64,000 nt of DNA from Bacillota bacterium (lineage in GTDB: Bacteria; Bacillota; Clostridia; Acetivibrionales; DTU013). Below, piece by piece: positions 22,905 through 31,777 of the stretch; the first letter of the stretch is position 1, and the number at the start of each line of letters is the position of its first letter. The position numbers and the translations under genes are program-made. The stretch lies in NCBI GenBank assembly GCA_023412915.1, contig JAEZRE010000019.1:78089-142088 (forward strand), read 5' to 3'. The notes under the pieces were generated by a model, which saw only the letters and a program-made list of their open reading frames with translations, did not search any database and had not been told where the DNA came from.

Positions 22905-24467
22905 ATGCTCAGAAAGGTATTTTTATTTTTGCCGATCTTTATATTGGCAGCCGCATTTCTGCTGAATAATGCTGCAAACGCTGAGGGGCTGCAGGCCGAA
23001 CCGGATTTGAAAAAGATCGACGGCTACGTGGAAAGAATGATGAAGGAATGCCGTATACCCGGCTTTTCCTTAGCTATAGTCAAAGGCGGCAAGGTCCTTT
23101 ATACCCAGGGTTATGGAATTGCCGATCCAACGGGGCGCACGGTAACCCCTGCAACTCCATTCCAGGTAGCCTCGGTAAGCAAGACCTTTACTGCGCTGGC
23201 TGTGATGCAATTGGTCGACGCGGGCAGGGTATCGCTTGACGAGCCGGTCCGCACATATCTTCCCCGGTTTGAGCTCGCGGATACGAAGGCGTCGCAGGCT
23301 ATCACCGTCAGGGAGCTTTTAAGCCATACCAGCGGAATAGGACCTTCTGCAGAGTTCAGCATCGCTTCTGTTACCGGAAATGGTGATTCGATCGGCAGGC
23401 TCGTCGAAAGAATGAAAAATTTGAAACCTGCGGCCCCTCCCGGCGAAAAATTCCAATATAACAATATGAATTACATAATACTGGGCGAACTTATACAAAT
23501 AATATCGGGTATGTCATATGAAGACTATATTAAACAGAATATATTTGAGCCCCTCGGAATGAGTCACAGTTACTTTTTAACGGGAGAGACACCACCGGAG
23601 AAAGCAAAAAAAGATAGAATGGCAGTAGGGTATCGGACCATTTTCGGATTTCCTGTAGTTTCAGGCATGCCGTACCGGACTGCTTTCACACCTGCCGCAG
23701 GCGTCATAACCAGTTCGGAGGATCTGGCGAAATACATGCTCGCATTGATGAACGGCGGCATGTATGAAAGCAACAGGATCATATCCGCCGATAGTCTCGC
23801 GCTTATGCTCGAACCTGCTGCAAGGATATCGAAATGGGAATCCTACGGGCTCGGATGGTATGTTACCTCCGGAAGCTATTACCATGGGGGCGAGCTGACC
23901 GATTACCAGTCAAAATTGAAGATCCTGCCGGATGAGTCGCTTGGCGTCGCATTTGTTTACAATACCTCGAGCAGTACAGCAACCTCATTGTTCAAGGTCG
24001 GTTACAGGGATAGGATCGAAAGCGGCATAATCAATATCCTTTACGGTTCGGATCCCGACGATGTTCCCAAAGGGGGGATACTGGATCTGAACCGTTACCC
24101 TGCAACAGTGACCTACAGCATATATCTGGTACTGTGCATATTGATATTGCTTGCTCTGGTGTTCTCCTTCATACGTCTTGGAAGCTTTAAAAAGCGGCTG
24201 GCGAAAAGCAGGGGCAGCTTTGTTAAAGCCATCCTTTTGACCCTGGCAGTCTATATCCTTCTTCCTGTCTTTATTCTATACATACCGGGAAGGATGAATA
24301 TCAACTGGCAGCAACTACTATTCAATGTGCCCGATGTCGGCTGGTCACTGCTCTTTATAAGCACAAGCCTTTTGATATGCGGTTTCTTCAAGGTTTTAAT
24401 CCTCAAAGATTATCTTCTCCCGTCCAAACGGAAGCAGCCGGGTGAAAAGCACATATATACACCATGA
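22905..24467 (+). CDS. Membrane-anchored serine hydrolase (beta-lactamase/PBP-like family)
   Basis: A 520-residue protein. A signal/anchor segment (residues 1-25) is followed by the class C beta-lactamase-like domain: the catalytic SVSK of the SxxK motif, the YNNMNY (YxN) motif and a late GGELTDYQS box in place of HTG. The last 130 residues contain about three membrane helices. Such proteins act outside the cell as peptidases or esterases. The start at 22905 follows a GGTGGGGGGG site; GTG 22890 is in frame. Probably not a true beta-lactamase. Confidence 0.85.
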   Translation: MLRKVFLFLPIFILAAAFLLNNAANAEGLQAEPDLKKIDGYVERMMKECRIPGFSLAIVKGGKVLYTQGYGIADPTGRTVTPATPFQVASVSKTFTALAVMQLVDAGRVSLDEPVRTYLPRFELADTKASQAITVRELLSHTSGIGPSAEFSIASVTGNGDSIGRLVERMKNLKPAAPPGEKFQYNNMNYIILGELIQIISGMSYEDYIKQNIFEPLGMSHSYFLTGETPPEKAKKDRMAVGYRTIFGFPVVSGMPYRTAFTPAAGVITSSEDLAKYMLALMNGGMYESNRIISADSLALMLEPAARISKWESYGLGWYVTSGSYYHGGELTDYQSKLKILPDESLGVAFVYNTSSSTATSLFKVGYRDRIESGIINILYGSDPDDVPKGGILDLNRYPATVTYSIYLVLCILILLALVFSFIRLGSFKKRLAKSRGSFVKAILLTLAVYILLPVFILYIPGRMNINWQQLLFNVPDVGWSLLFISTSLLICGFFKVLILKDYLLPSKRKQPGEKHIYTP

Positions 24468-24479
24468 ACCGACATCCTG

Positions 24480-24617
24480 GTGGTACTTGCCGGGGTTTTT
24501 ATTTCCGTCCTTGCAGTCCCTACGCTGCTATTGAATGTATCGTTTATACAAGATATACTGAATATGGCAGTGTTTCTTGCGTCTCCGGATAGGGCAAAGC
24601 CCCCGGAAAGGGCTTGA
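24480..24617 (+). CDS. Possible small membrane peptide
   Basis: A 45-residue frame from GTG 24480, VVLAGVFISVLAVPTLLLNV and then a polar tail ending PPERA. It has one strong hydrophobic segment. It is in frame with the serine hydrolase, after that gene's TGA, so it could also be a leftover of a longer C-terminus. No clear ribosome site. Confidence 0.25.
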   Translation: MVLAGVFISVLAVPTLLLNVSFIQDILNMAVFLASPDRAKPPERA

Positions 24618-24641
24618 TAACAAGTATTCGGAGGTAACGGT

Positions 24642-25514
24642 ATGAATAAGAAAATCGATCCGGGAACAACGATAATCATGATCATTATTATCAACCTTAC
24701 CCAGATCGCGCTGATTGCCGCCGTTCTGCTTTATCTGGTGGATAACGGGGACGGCCCAGGACTGCTTAGGAACCCGTGGATCATAATCCTCCTGACAGTA
24801 ACTCTCGCGGCGGTTATAATAAACAGCCTTGCCGCCTTCAAGAACAGAAGCAGTCTGCTTCGTTCGGTATATCAATTCCAATTGCTCGAGGATACTCTCG
24901 CGAGGCTCGAAAAGCTCAATAATTCACTGCGCGCCCAGAGGCACGATTTTATGAACCATCTCCAAGTCGTTCACTCGCTCATAGAAATGGACGAATACAA
25001 ACCTGCATCCGAGTATATAGAGAAGATATACACCGATATCCAAAAGGTCAGCAGGGTAATGAAGACCTCGAATGCGGCGGTAAACGCGCTTCTGCAGGCA
25101 AAGCTACTGACATGCGAGAAGCATGGGATAGCAGCCGAGCTTAATGTGACGACTCAGCTCAAGGATCTTAAAATCGAATCGTGGGAGTTCTGCAGGATAC
25201 TTGGCAATCTCATTGACAATGCGGTTTACGCGCTTTCCGATAAACAGGGTGAGAAAAATATCGGGATAGAATTGTCGGAAGACCTCAGAAACCACTGTTT
25301 CAAGGTGATCGACAACGGGACTCCAATTCCTCCGCAGCATCTGGCAAAAATCTTCGAGCCCGGGTTCACGACAAAGGGAGATAACGGCGAAGGCATGGGG
25401 CTGGCAATCTGCAAGGAGATATTGGAGAACTGCGGAGGAACTATCAGCGTTGCAAGCGACGACAAACACACCGTATTTTCGGGATGTCTTCCAAGACAGC
25501 AGATGGAACGATGA
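24642..25514 (+). CDS. Spo0B/AgrC-type sensor histidine kinase (GHKL ATPase)
   Basis: A 290-residue protein with two N-terminal membrane segments (about 10-32 and 46-66), no extracellular sensor of note, then a four-helix Spo0B-like dimer domain with the phospho-acceptor His101 in LRAQRHDFMNHLQVV. The ATPase part has N box LGNLIDNAVYAL, DNGTPI (G1) and GEGMGLAICKEI (G2). A GGAGGT-type site precedes the ATG. The closest matching regulator is the LytTR protein four genes on (27785), so the two probably form one system around NfeD/FloA. Confidence 0.88.
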   Translation: MNKKIDPGTTIIMIIIINLTQIALIAAVLLYLVDNGDGPGLLRNPWIIILLTVTLAAVIINSLAAFKNRSSLLRSVYQFQLLEDTLARLEKLNNSLRAQRHDFMNHLQVVHSLIEMDEYKPASEYIEKIYTDIQKVSRVMKTSNAAVNALLQAKLLTCEKHGIAAELNVTTQLKDLKIESWEFCRILGNLIDNAVYALSDKQGEKNIGIELSEDLRNHCFKVIDNGTPIPPQHLAKIFEPGFTTKGDNGEGMGLAICKEILENCGGTISVASDDKHTVFSGCLPRQQMER

Positions 25515-25626
25515 TATCCAAAACCATAAAAAGAGACATTTCAGCATCCCAAGCGTATCATTTGTGAAACACATGTTAAATGTCTGAAATGCCGGCTATA
25601 TAATGGGATCAACTGGAGGTGTTCAT

Positions 25627-26136
25627 ATGGATTTTTCGTTGATGCTTGCCGGATTGACCTGGCTTCCGTGGGTGTGCATAATTGCAGGGCTTGTTTTCAT
25701 AATAATAGAAATGTTCCACCCAGGAATCGGGGCACCCGGTATAATAGGCGCAATACTGCTCGTAGCCGGAGTCATACTGACTGCAAAAACCCCGCTGCAG
25801 GCACTTATCATGATAGTGATTCTGCTCGCAATACTCGGCGTAGCTTTTATGATAGTGCTGCAATCGGCGACAAAGGGCCATCTTGCGAGGCATCTGGTAT
25901 TGAATGCATCGCTCGATGACGATATGGGCTTTACGGGGTCGGACGATCTCAAATATTTCATAGGCAGCGAAGGTAAGACTCTGACAGTGTTAAGGCCGTC
26001 GGGCACGGCTGATTTCAGCGGGGTCAAGCTGGACGTGGTATCCGAAGGCGAATTTATTCCCAAGGACTCAGCAGTCATCATAACGAAGGTCGAAGGTCAC
26101 AGGATCGTGGTGGTTCAAAAATCAAGCGTTTCGTAA
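25627..26136 (+). CDS. NfeD-family membrane protein
   Basis: A 169-residue protein from ATG 25627, chosen for its GGAGGT site; the open frame starts at 25603. Three membrane helices (about residues 10-80; WVCIIAGLVFIIIEMFHPGIG is typical) are followed by a cytoplasmic OB-fold (GSEGKTLTVLRPSGTADFSG...). NfeD proteins partner flotillins in membrane microdomains. The flotillin-like gene follows 56 bases on. An inverted CATTTCAG/CTGAAATG pair lies in the 112-base gap before it. Confidence 0.9.
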   Translation: MDFSLMLAGLTWLPWVCIIAGLVFIIIEMFHPGIGAPGIIGAILLVAGVILTAKTPLQALIMIVILLAILGVAFMIVLQSATKGHLARHLVLNASLDDDMGFTGSDDLKYFIGSEGKTLTVLRPSGTADFSGVKLDVVSEGEFIPKDSAVIITKVEGHRIVVVQKSSVS

Positions 26137-26192
26137 TGCGGCTGCTGTAATTGCATTAATAGGTAATAATAATATTTGAAAGGGGTAAATAT

Positions 26193-27185
26193 ATGCAATA
26201 CTTTTTCATTGCTTTGATAGTCATCGTCGTATTCATTTTTCTGGCGATTTTCCTTACATTCATCCCGGTGGGACTCTGGATCTCGGCTTTTGCGGCCGGT
26301 GTAAGGGTCGGGATATTCACGCTCATAGGCATGCGCTTAAGAAGGGTCAGCCCGGCCAAGATCATACTGCCCCTCATAAAGGCGTCCAAAGCCGGACTCG
26401 ATCTCAACGTCAACCAGCTTGAAGCGCACTATCTGGCCGGTGGTAACGTCGACAAGGTGGTAAATGCTCTGATCGCGGCACACAGAGCCGATATGAACCT
26501 GCAATTCGTCAGGGCGGCGGCAATCGACCTGGCAGGCAGGGACGTACTTGAAGCTGTTAAGATGAGCGTCAATCCCAAGGTCATAGAGACTCCGAACATC
26601 TCTGCGGTTGCAAAGGACGGTATCGAGCTTCTTGTCAAGGCAAGGGTAACTGTAAGAACCAACCTCGACAGGCTCATCGGCGGCGCGGGCGAAGCGACGA
26701 TCATCGCGAGGGTAGGAGAAGGTATAGTAACGACGGTAGGCAGCTCACAGTCGCACAAGGATGTGCTTGAAAATCCGGATTCCATTTCGCGGACCGTGCT
26801 CAGCAAGGGTCTGGATGCTGGAACAGCTTACGAGATACTGTCGATAGACATCGCGGACGTCGACGTAGGCAGGAATATCGGAGCACAGCTTCTGACCCTG
26901 CAGGCTGAAGCGGACAAGAACATCGCCCAGGCAAAAGCCGAGGAAAGGCGTGCGATGGCAGTTGCAAAGGAGCAGGAAATGAAGGCTCTTGTCCAGGAAA
27001 TGCGCGCCAAGGTCGTGGAATCGGAGGCAGAGGTGCCGAAGGCTATGGCAAGCGCTCTAAACAGTGGGAAGCTGGGAGTCATGGATTATTACAACATGCA
27101 GAATATGATCGCTGATACTCAGATGCGGGATTCTATTTCAAAGGTTAATAAACCGGATACAAACGAAAGCGTAACCAGAAAATAG
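26193..27185 (+). CDS. floA: Flotillin-like protein FloA
   Basis: A 330-residue protein with an N-terminal membrane hairpin (IALIVIVVFIFLAIF), the FloA-specific RLRRVSPAKIILPLIKASKAG segment, a PHB-like domain, the GGAGEATIIARVGEGIVTT stretch and an Ala/Glu-rich coiled coil (QAKAEERRAMAVAKEQEMKA). Sequence and length agree closely with B. subtilis YqfA/FloA, which organises membrane microdomains and affects signalling kinases. AAGGGG site before the ATG. It follows NfeD, as in Bacillus. Confidence 0.96.
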   Translation: MQYFFIALIVIVVFIFLAIFLTFIPVGLWISAFAAGVRVGIFTLIGMRLRRVSPAKIILPLIKASKAGLDLNVNQLEAHYLAGGNVDKVVNALIAAHRADMNLQFVRAAAIDLAGRDVLEAVKMSVNPKVIETPNISAVAKDGIELLVKARVTVRTNLDRLIGGAGEATIIARVGEGIVTTVGSSQSHKDVLENPDSISRTVLSKGLDAGTAYEILSIDIADVDVGRNIGAQLLTLQAEADKNIAQAKAEERRAMAVAKEQEMKALVQEMRAKVVESEAEVPKAMASALNSGKLGVMDYYNMQNMIADTQMRDSISKVNKPDTNESVTRK

Positions 27186-27214
27186 GCTGAAAGTATATCA
27201 GGAAGGGCGATAAA

Positions 27215-27781
27215 ATGCAATCCAATTATAATAGTTTTGGTATTCTCGAGCAAGCTGTCAGGGGTGCGCTTATGCAAGCGGAGCAGTCAATGCGGGCAGG
27301 CCGCATGAGCCCTCTGCCGTCGCAGCGGGAAAATGTGCAGATATTCCGGGTCACTCCCAACAATACCGCTCCAGCGGCAGGGAGAGGCTCGCGGCAGTCC
27401 GGGGCGGGCGTTACGCAGGATAAAGCCGGCTTTGGGTCGGATTCCGATGTCTACCGTGAGGCGCCGGGCGATCCGGCTCCGGGACAGGGCGGCGCAGGTG
27501 CGGCGACCGGTAGTACGGAAGGCTCGTCACAGCCAGCAGGTCCAGGGACTGCAAATACAACGGGTATGGCACGGATGGTCGGCGCAGGCTCCCGTTCCGG
27601 TACAAACGCCTCTGCCAATACCGGCAAAGCTGAAGCTGCTTCCGCGCCGGTCCGGAGTAAGGCGCCCGATAGCTATGAAAAGCAGTTGAAGCTGAATTTC
27701 AACGAAGATAATCTTTTATCAGGCATTATCATGGCCGAGGTGCTCGGCAAACCAAAATGCCTCAGAAGGGGCCGGTGGTGA
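27215..27781 (+). CDS. Protein of unknown function linked to FloA
   Basis: A 188-residue protein. A short helical N-terminus (NSFGILEQAVRGALMQAEQS) and a conserved-looking tail (LLSGIIMAEVLGKPKCLRRGRW) are joined by about 110 residues of low-complexity Gly/Ala/Ser/Pro, which appear disordered. The tail pattern (I..EILG.P..LR) recurs in short proteins after FloA in Clostridia, to my recollection. It may be a peripheral partner of FloA. It ends three bases before the next gene. Confidence 0.7.
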   Translation: MQSNYNSFGILEQAVRGALMQAEQSMRAGRMSPLPSQRENVQIFRVTPNNTAPAAGRGSRQSGAGVTQDKAGFGSDSDVYREAPGDPAPGQGGAGAATGSTEGSSQPAGPGTANTTGMARMVGAGSRSGTNASANTGKAEAASAPVRSKAPDSYEKQLKLNFNEDNLLSGIIMAEVLGKPKCLRRGRW

Positions 27782-27784
27782 TAC

Positions 27785-28528
27785 TTGAGCATCAGAGTGC
27801 TGGTTGCCGATGATGAGCCGGGTATGCGGCTTGTTATAAAAAAAGCCGTGGAAAAAGCCGGTGATTTTGAGACAGCAGGCGAGGCGGGGGACGGTGAAAC
27901 CGCTCTCCGCCTTTTTGAAGCCCTGCGTCCCGGCGTGGTTTTTCTCGACGTGGAAATGCCCGGGCTCAGCGGCGTGGAATGTGCAAAAAGGATTTCCGAT
28001 ATAGAACCGAAAACTATCATTGTTTTCGCGACGGCTCACGATGAGTATATGCCCGAGGCCTTTGAAGTCTATGCTTTCGATTACCTTGTCAAGCCCTTTA
28101 GGGTGGAAAGACTCAATCAGACGCTGGATCGTATCAAGAACTTAAGCACGGCCAAGCCCGACGTTTCAGTTGTCAACAGGCCGCACAGCAATGCCGGGAC
28201 GCCGCAGAGGCTCATGATCCGCAACAAGGACAGCATCAGCCTTGTAGACGTCAAAGACATAATACTCATACAGCGTGAAGACAGGAGCACGGTCATTTAC
28301 ACCGGAAACGGCCGTTTTTCGACGTCCGAGGGTTTGAGCGAGATCGAGGAGAAGCTGGACAGCGACCTGTTTTTCAGATGCCATAAATCTTATATTATAA
28401 ATCTCGGCGCGGTCAGCAAAATCTACCCGTATGGACGGTGGACCTACATAGTGAAGCTCGAGGGTATCGACAAGGATGCTCTTCTGACGCATGACAAGTA
28501 CGAAGAGCTGTCGAAGCTGTTCGACTAG
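27785..28528 (+). CDS. LytTR-family response regulator
   Basis: A 247-residue protein from TTG 27785, three bases after the previous stop. The receiver domain has the acidic pair DD (9-10), phospho-acceptor Asp55 in VVFLDVEMPG and Lys in YLVKPF. The C-terminal LytTR domain (LMIRNKDSISLVDVKDIILIQ, then FFRCHKSYIINL) binds DNA as in AgrA/LytR. It is the natural partner of the kinase at 24642, in the same cluster. Confidence 0.93.
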   Translation: MSIRVLVADDEPGMRLVIKKAVEKAGDFETAGEAGDGETALRLFEALRPGVVFLDVEMPGLSGVECAKRISDIEPKTIIVFATAHDEYMPEAFEVYAFDYLVKPFRVERLNQTLDRIKNLSTAKPDVSVVNRPHSNAGTPQRLMIRNKDSISLVDVKDIILIQREDRSTVIYTGNGRFSTSEGLSEIEEKLDSDLFFRCHKSYIINLGAVSKIYPYGRWTYIVKLEGIDKDALLTHDKYEELSKLFD

Positions 28529-28562
28529 TCTTCTACCTTTTTCCATGCCTAACTGGATTTTC

Positions 28563-28591
28563 TTGTCCAGATCCGTCTTCTCTGGTATACT
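28563..28591 (+). promoter_or_regulatory. Promoter of the YesM-like kinase gene
   Basis: TTGTCC (28563-28568), a 17-base spacer and TATACT (28586-28591) stand 45 bases before the GTG start, separating this unit from the LytTR gene. Confidence 0.6.
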
Positions 28592-28636
28592 TATAGATAA
28601 ACATAATGATTCACGGCTGAAGTACAGGAGAAAGAT

Positions 28637-30427
28637 GTGAAAAGGATCCCTCTTTTCTTAAGGAACCTTAGTGTCAGCTGGAAGTTCATACTTGCCTATT
28701 ATCTGGTCCTTATTATTCCTATGGCCTTTTTTGGCATGTATTTCTACATGAAATCCTCCGACGACTCGATCTCGCAGGCGAAAATGGTTATGGAGAGGAA
28801 CCTCCTTCAGACCCGCGCAAGCATAATGCAAAAGGTGAAGCTGATCGAGAACATTACCCAGATCATTACGACAAACGATTCCGTACAGTCTGTTTTTTAT
28901 TATGAATATGAGAAGGAAAACGACAGACTCACGGATTTCCAGTTCGATATCTCCCCGATGCTTGAAAACGTTCACAGCCAGAACAACCTTATCTACTCCA
29001 TAAAGATATATACGCCCAGGACGATTTTTACCGAAATGACCGGCAGCTATTACAGTATAAGAAAGGACGACTCCCCCCAAAAGTTCGGGGAGGTCGAGAG
29101 CTCCATCCATACTGAGGGCGGCTGGGTTACCGCTCACGGCTCCATTGGGAACATACTGAGGATCGGACCGGACGAACCTGAGCAGGTATTTTCATATTCA
29201 GGCTCGATCCTTCCGCCGGTTTCGGCTTCGCAAACAAGTATAGGCACAGTTGAGATAGAAGTTAAGGAAAACCTGCTGTTCGACATGCTCAGAGACACCG
29301 TCATGAGCAAATGGGGACAAATATTTGTCGTTAATTCGCAAGGCAGCATCGTATCGAACAACATACCGGCCCTGTATCTTAAAAACATAGCTGCCATGGG
29401 GATCTCCGGCTTCGACAATAAGAATGCCGTCAACAAATTGGAGGAGCTCAACGGGAGACAATCCATAGTCATCACCACGCCGGTGGAGGATATAGGCTGC
29501 AGCATCGTGGGCATATTCCCCGTGGAGAATTTCAACAGCGATGCCAGGGCGTCGATAGCGAACCTGCTCATCGTATTATCTGTATTATCGGTACTTCTCG
29601 GTTTTATAATCTACTTTATAACCAACGCCTTGCTCAGGAGGCTGAAAATACTCGTCAAGGCCATGAAACAGGTCAAGGAGAACAACCTCGACGTCTCCGT
29701 GCCTGTCAACGCAATGGATGAATTCGGCGAGTTGGCATTGAATTTCAACCACATGACAGGAAGGATACACGAGCTTGTGGAAACTGTCTACAAGATTCAG
29801 CTCCTTGAGAGGGATGCGGAGTTGAAAGCCCTGGAAGCCCAGATCAACCCTCATTTTCTTTACAATACGCTGGCGACAATATCCTGGGTGGGCAGGAGAG
29901 GAAATCAGGACGAGGTCGTACGTATTTCGAACTCGCTGGCGAAGTATTACAGGCTGGTACTGAGCAAGGGCGGTAGCGCAATAGCCGTCAAGGATGAGAT
30001 AGATATGGTTAAGGCCTATCTGCAGATACAGAAAATACGGTTCGGCGATATGTTCGATGCAGAGTACATACTTGATGAGGGGGCATTGAACTGCATGATT
30101 ATGAAGAACCTTCTGCAGCCTCTCGTCGAAAATGCCTTGAATCACGGAATCGAACCGAAACGGGCGCACGGAACGCTGATCCTCAGGGCTGAATTGAAAA
30201 ACGGCGACCTGGTTTTGCAGGTCATCGACGACGGCGTCGGCATGGATGGCCGGACGCTCACCGATGTTTCGGCGGGCAAGGTCGAAAGAACCGGAGGCGG
30301 TTATGCCATCAAAAACGTGATCGAAAGACTGCGTGCATATTATGAAAAGGGCCATACCTTCGAAGTTTTCAGCAGACCGGGGATAGGCGCCCAGTTTACC
30401 ATAACCATCAGAGCAGGGGGTTTTTAA
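28637..30427 (+). CDS. YesM-like sensor histidine kinase
   Basis: A 596-residue protein from GTG with AGGAG site. It has an N-terminal membrane helix (about 18-38), a large extracytoplasmic sensor (40-300), a second helix (LLIVLSVLSVLLGFIIYFITN), HAMP, and the His_kinase domain with phospho-acceptor in LEAQINPHFLYNTL. A HATPase domain with NLLQPLVENALNHGI and DDGVGM follows. Such kinases sense carbohydrates or envelope signals. The next gene starts two bases after its stop. Confidence 0.93.
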   Translation: MKRIPLFLRNLSVSWKFILAYYLVLIIPMAFFGMYFYMKSSDDSISQAKMVMERNLLQTRASIMQKVKLIENITQIITTNDSVQSVFYYEYEKENDRLTDFQFDISPMLENVHSQNNLIYSIKIYTPRTIFTEMTGSYYSIRKDDSPQKFGEVESSIHTEGGWVTAHGSIGNILRIGPDEPEQVFSYSGSILPPVSASQTSIGTVEIEVKENLLFDMLRDTVMSKWGQIFVVNSQGSIVSNNIPALYLKNIAAMGISGFDNKNAVNKLEELNGRQSIVITTPVEDIGCSIVGIFPVENFNSDARASIANLLIVLSVLSVLLGFIIYFITNALLRRLKILVKAMKQVKENNLDVSVPVNAMDEFGELALNFNHMTGRIHELVETVYKIQLLERDAELKALEAQINPHFLYNTLATISWVGRRGNQDEVVRISNSLAKYYRLVLSKGGSAIAVKDEIDMVKAYLQIQKIRFGDMFDAEYILDEGALNCMIMKNLLQPLVENALNHGIEPKRAHGTLILRAELKNGDLVLQVIDDGVGMDGRTLTDVSAGKVERTGGGYAIKNVIERLRAYYEKGHTFEVFSRPGIGAQFTITIRAGGF

Positions 30428-30428
30428 A

Positions 30429-31745
30429 GTGCTGAAGCTATTGATCGTTGAGGATGAGAAGTGGGAAAGAGAAGGCCTGATGGATTTCCTTGATTGGGGG
30501 AGCCTCGGGATAGATTTGTCGGGAGCGGCCTGCGACGGCTTCGAAGGAATCGACAAAGCCCGCATTCTTCGTCCGGACATAATAATTACGGATATCAAGA
30601 TGCCCGGTATGGATGGATTGAAAATGGGCCAAAGCATCAGGGAATTCATGCCGGATGTAAAGATAATCATACTGACGGGATATGACGATTTCAAACTGGC
30701 CAGGGAAGCTATAAATATGAATGCAGATGCATACATACTAAAGCCCGTTGAAGAAGAGGAGCTCCTGGAGGTCGTGAAAAAGGCCGCAGACAAATGCGTG
30801 AGCGACGCGAAAAAGAAGGATGGACACAGGGTGCTGAAGGACCTGCTGGACGACGACTTCGTTACCGCCAGGAGGGAACTGCTGCTGGAACTTCTCGGCG
30901 ACGAGGCCTCCGAGGATACTGTAAAGCAGGCGACATCCCTGGGCATACTTCCTTCGGCAGGAAAATATTCTGTCGTAGCCGCCGGGGCCTTACAAGGCGG
31001 TACGGAGTATCCCGCTGCCCGCTGTGCAGGCAAAGCGGTGCTCGCTGTCGATCTTGAAGGGGCTGACACCGAATTGAGGTCCGGCTTGGTAAGGGCCGGA
31101 ATTAATTTTGTCACCGCAGTCAACGGAGATTACCTGACGCTATTTGTACTGGACGTTCAGAGAGATATACCTTCCGATGTCCTGCGGCATGCGGTCGAAA
31201 CTATTTCAGATTACTACGGCAAGAAAGGCGTGCAGGTCGTTATGGGGATAGGGTCGCCTGTGGAAGGCGCCGGAGACTTGCATACCACAAGCCGGCAGGC
31301 CAGGGAAGCGCTCGATTTTGCAAATTTCTGGCGGGAGACGTCGTCCGTGTACTATTCCGAATTGGCTGCACTGCAGCAGGATAACGCGTCAAAAACCGGC
31401 GAACTCCTTTCGAAGGGAAACAATTTCACCAAACAGCTCATGAACGCGCTGCGGACGGCGGACGGTAAAAAAACCGACAACGTGCTGGATGAGCTGTTCA
31501 GACATATAGAGGATAATAAGTGGCTCGGCAAAAACATGATCGCTAATTTTTTATGCGGTCTGCTCAACGAGACCTCTCTTCTTTTCCGTGCCGGAAAGCA
31601 GCAGGAGCGGGAGGAGGGAGCCACAGAAGCGGCTTTATTGAATCTGACCGACTACAATTCGATGAAGGAGCAGGTATACTCCTTTTTCGGAAAAGCGTCG
31701 GAAGCAGTCGGTCAGTCAGCAGTGAAAAGCGGGCTCGAGAATTGA
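30429..31745 (+). CDS. YesN-like response regulator lacking the AraC DNA-binding domain
   Basis: A 438-residue protein. The receiver has EDE (8-10), Asp55 in IIITDIKMPG, and KPVEEEELLE. The middle domain (about 140-430) shows the usual YesN linker pattern, including a GIGSPVEGAGDLHTTSRQAREAL stretch. Family members normally continue with a two-HTH AraC domain of about 100 residues, to 500-540 in total. Here the frame stops at SGLEN and the next gene begins 30 bases later. It may act by protein contact, or be a truncated form. Confidence 0.88.
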   Translation: MLKLLIVEDEKWEREGLMDFLDWGSLGIDLSGAACDGFEGIDKARILRPDIIITDIKMPGMDGLKMGQSIREFMPDVKIIILTGYDDFKLAREAINMNADAYILKPVEEEELLEVVKKAADKCVSDAKKKDGHRVLKDLLDDDFVTARRELLLELLGDEASEDTVKQATSLGILPSAGKYSVVAAGALQGGTEYPAARCAGKAVLAVDLEGADTELRSGLVRAGINFVTAVNGDYLTLFVLDVQRDIPSDVLRHAVETISDYYGKKGVQVVMGIGSPVEGAGDLHTTSRQAREALDFANFWRETSSVYYSELAALQQDNASKTGELLSKGNNFTKQLMNALRTADGKKTDNVLDELFRHIEDNKWLGKNMIANFLCGLLNETSLLFRAGKQQEREEGATEAALLNLTDYNSMKEQVYSFFGKASEAVGQSAVKSGLEN

Positions 31746-31777
31746 TTTGGTAATACCAGTTATATGGGAGGCATTTG

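Noticed and set aside
29585..31123. 512-codon open frame on the minus strand
   Set aside because: It lies opposite the clear YesM/YesN genes, has Ser/Arg-rich composition, no ribosome site and no recognisable domain; a shadow of the high-GC third positions.
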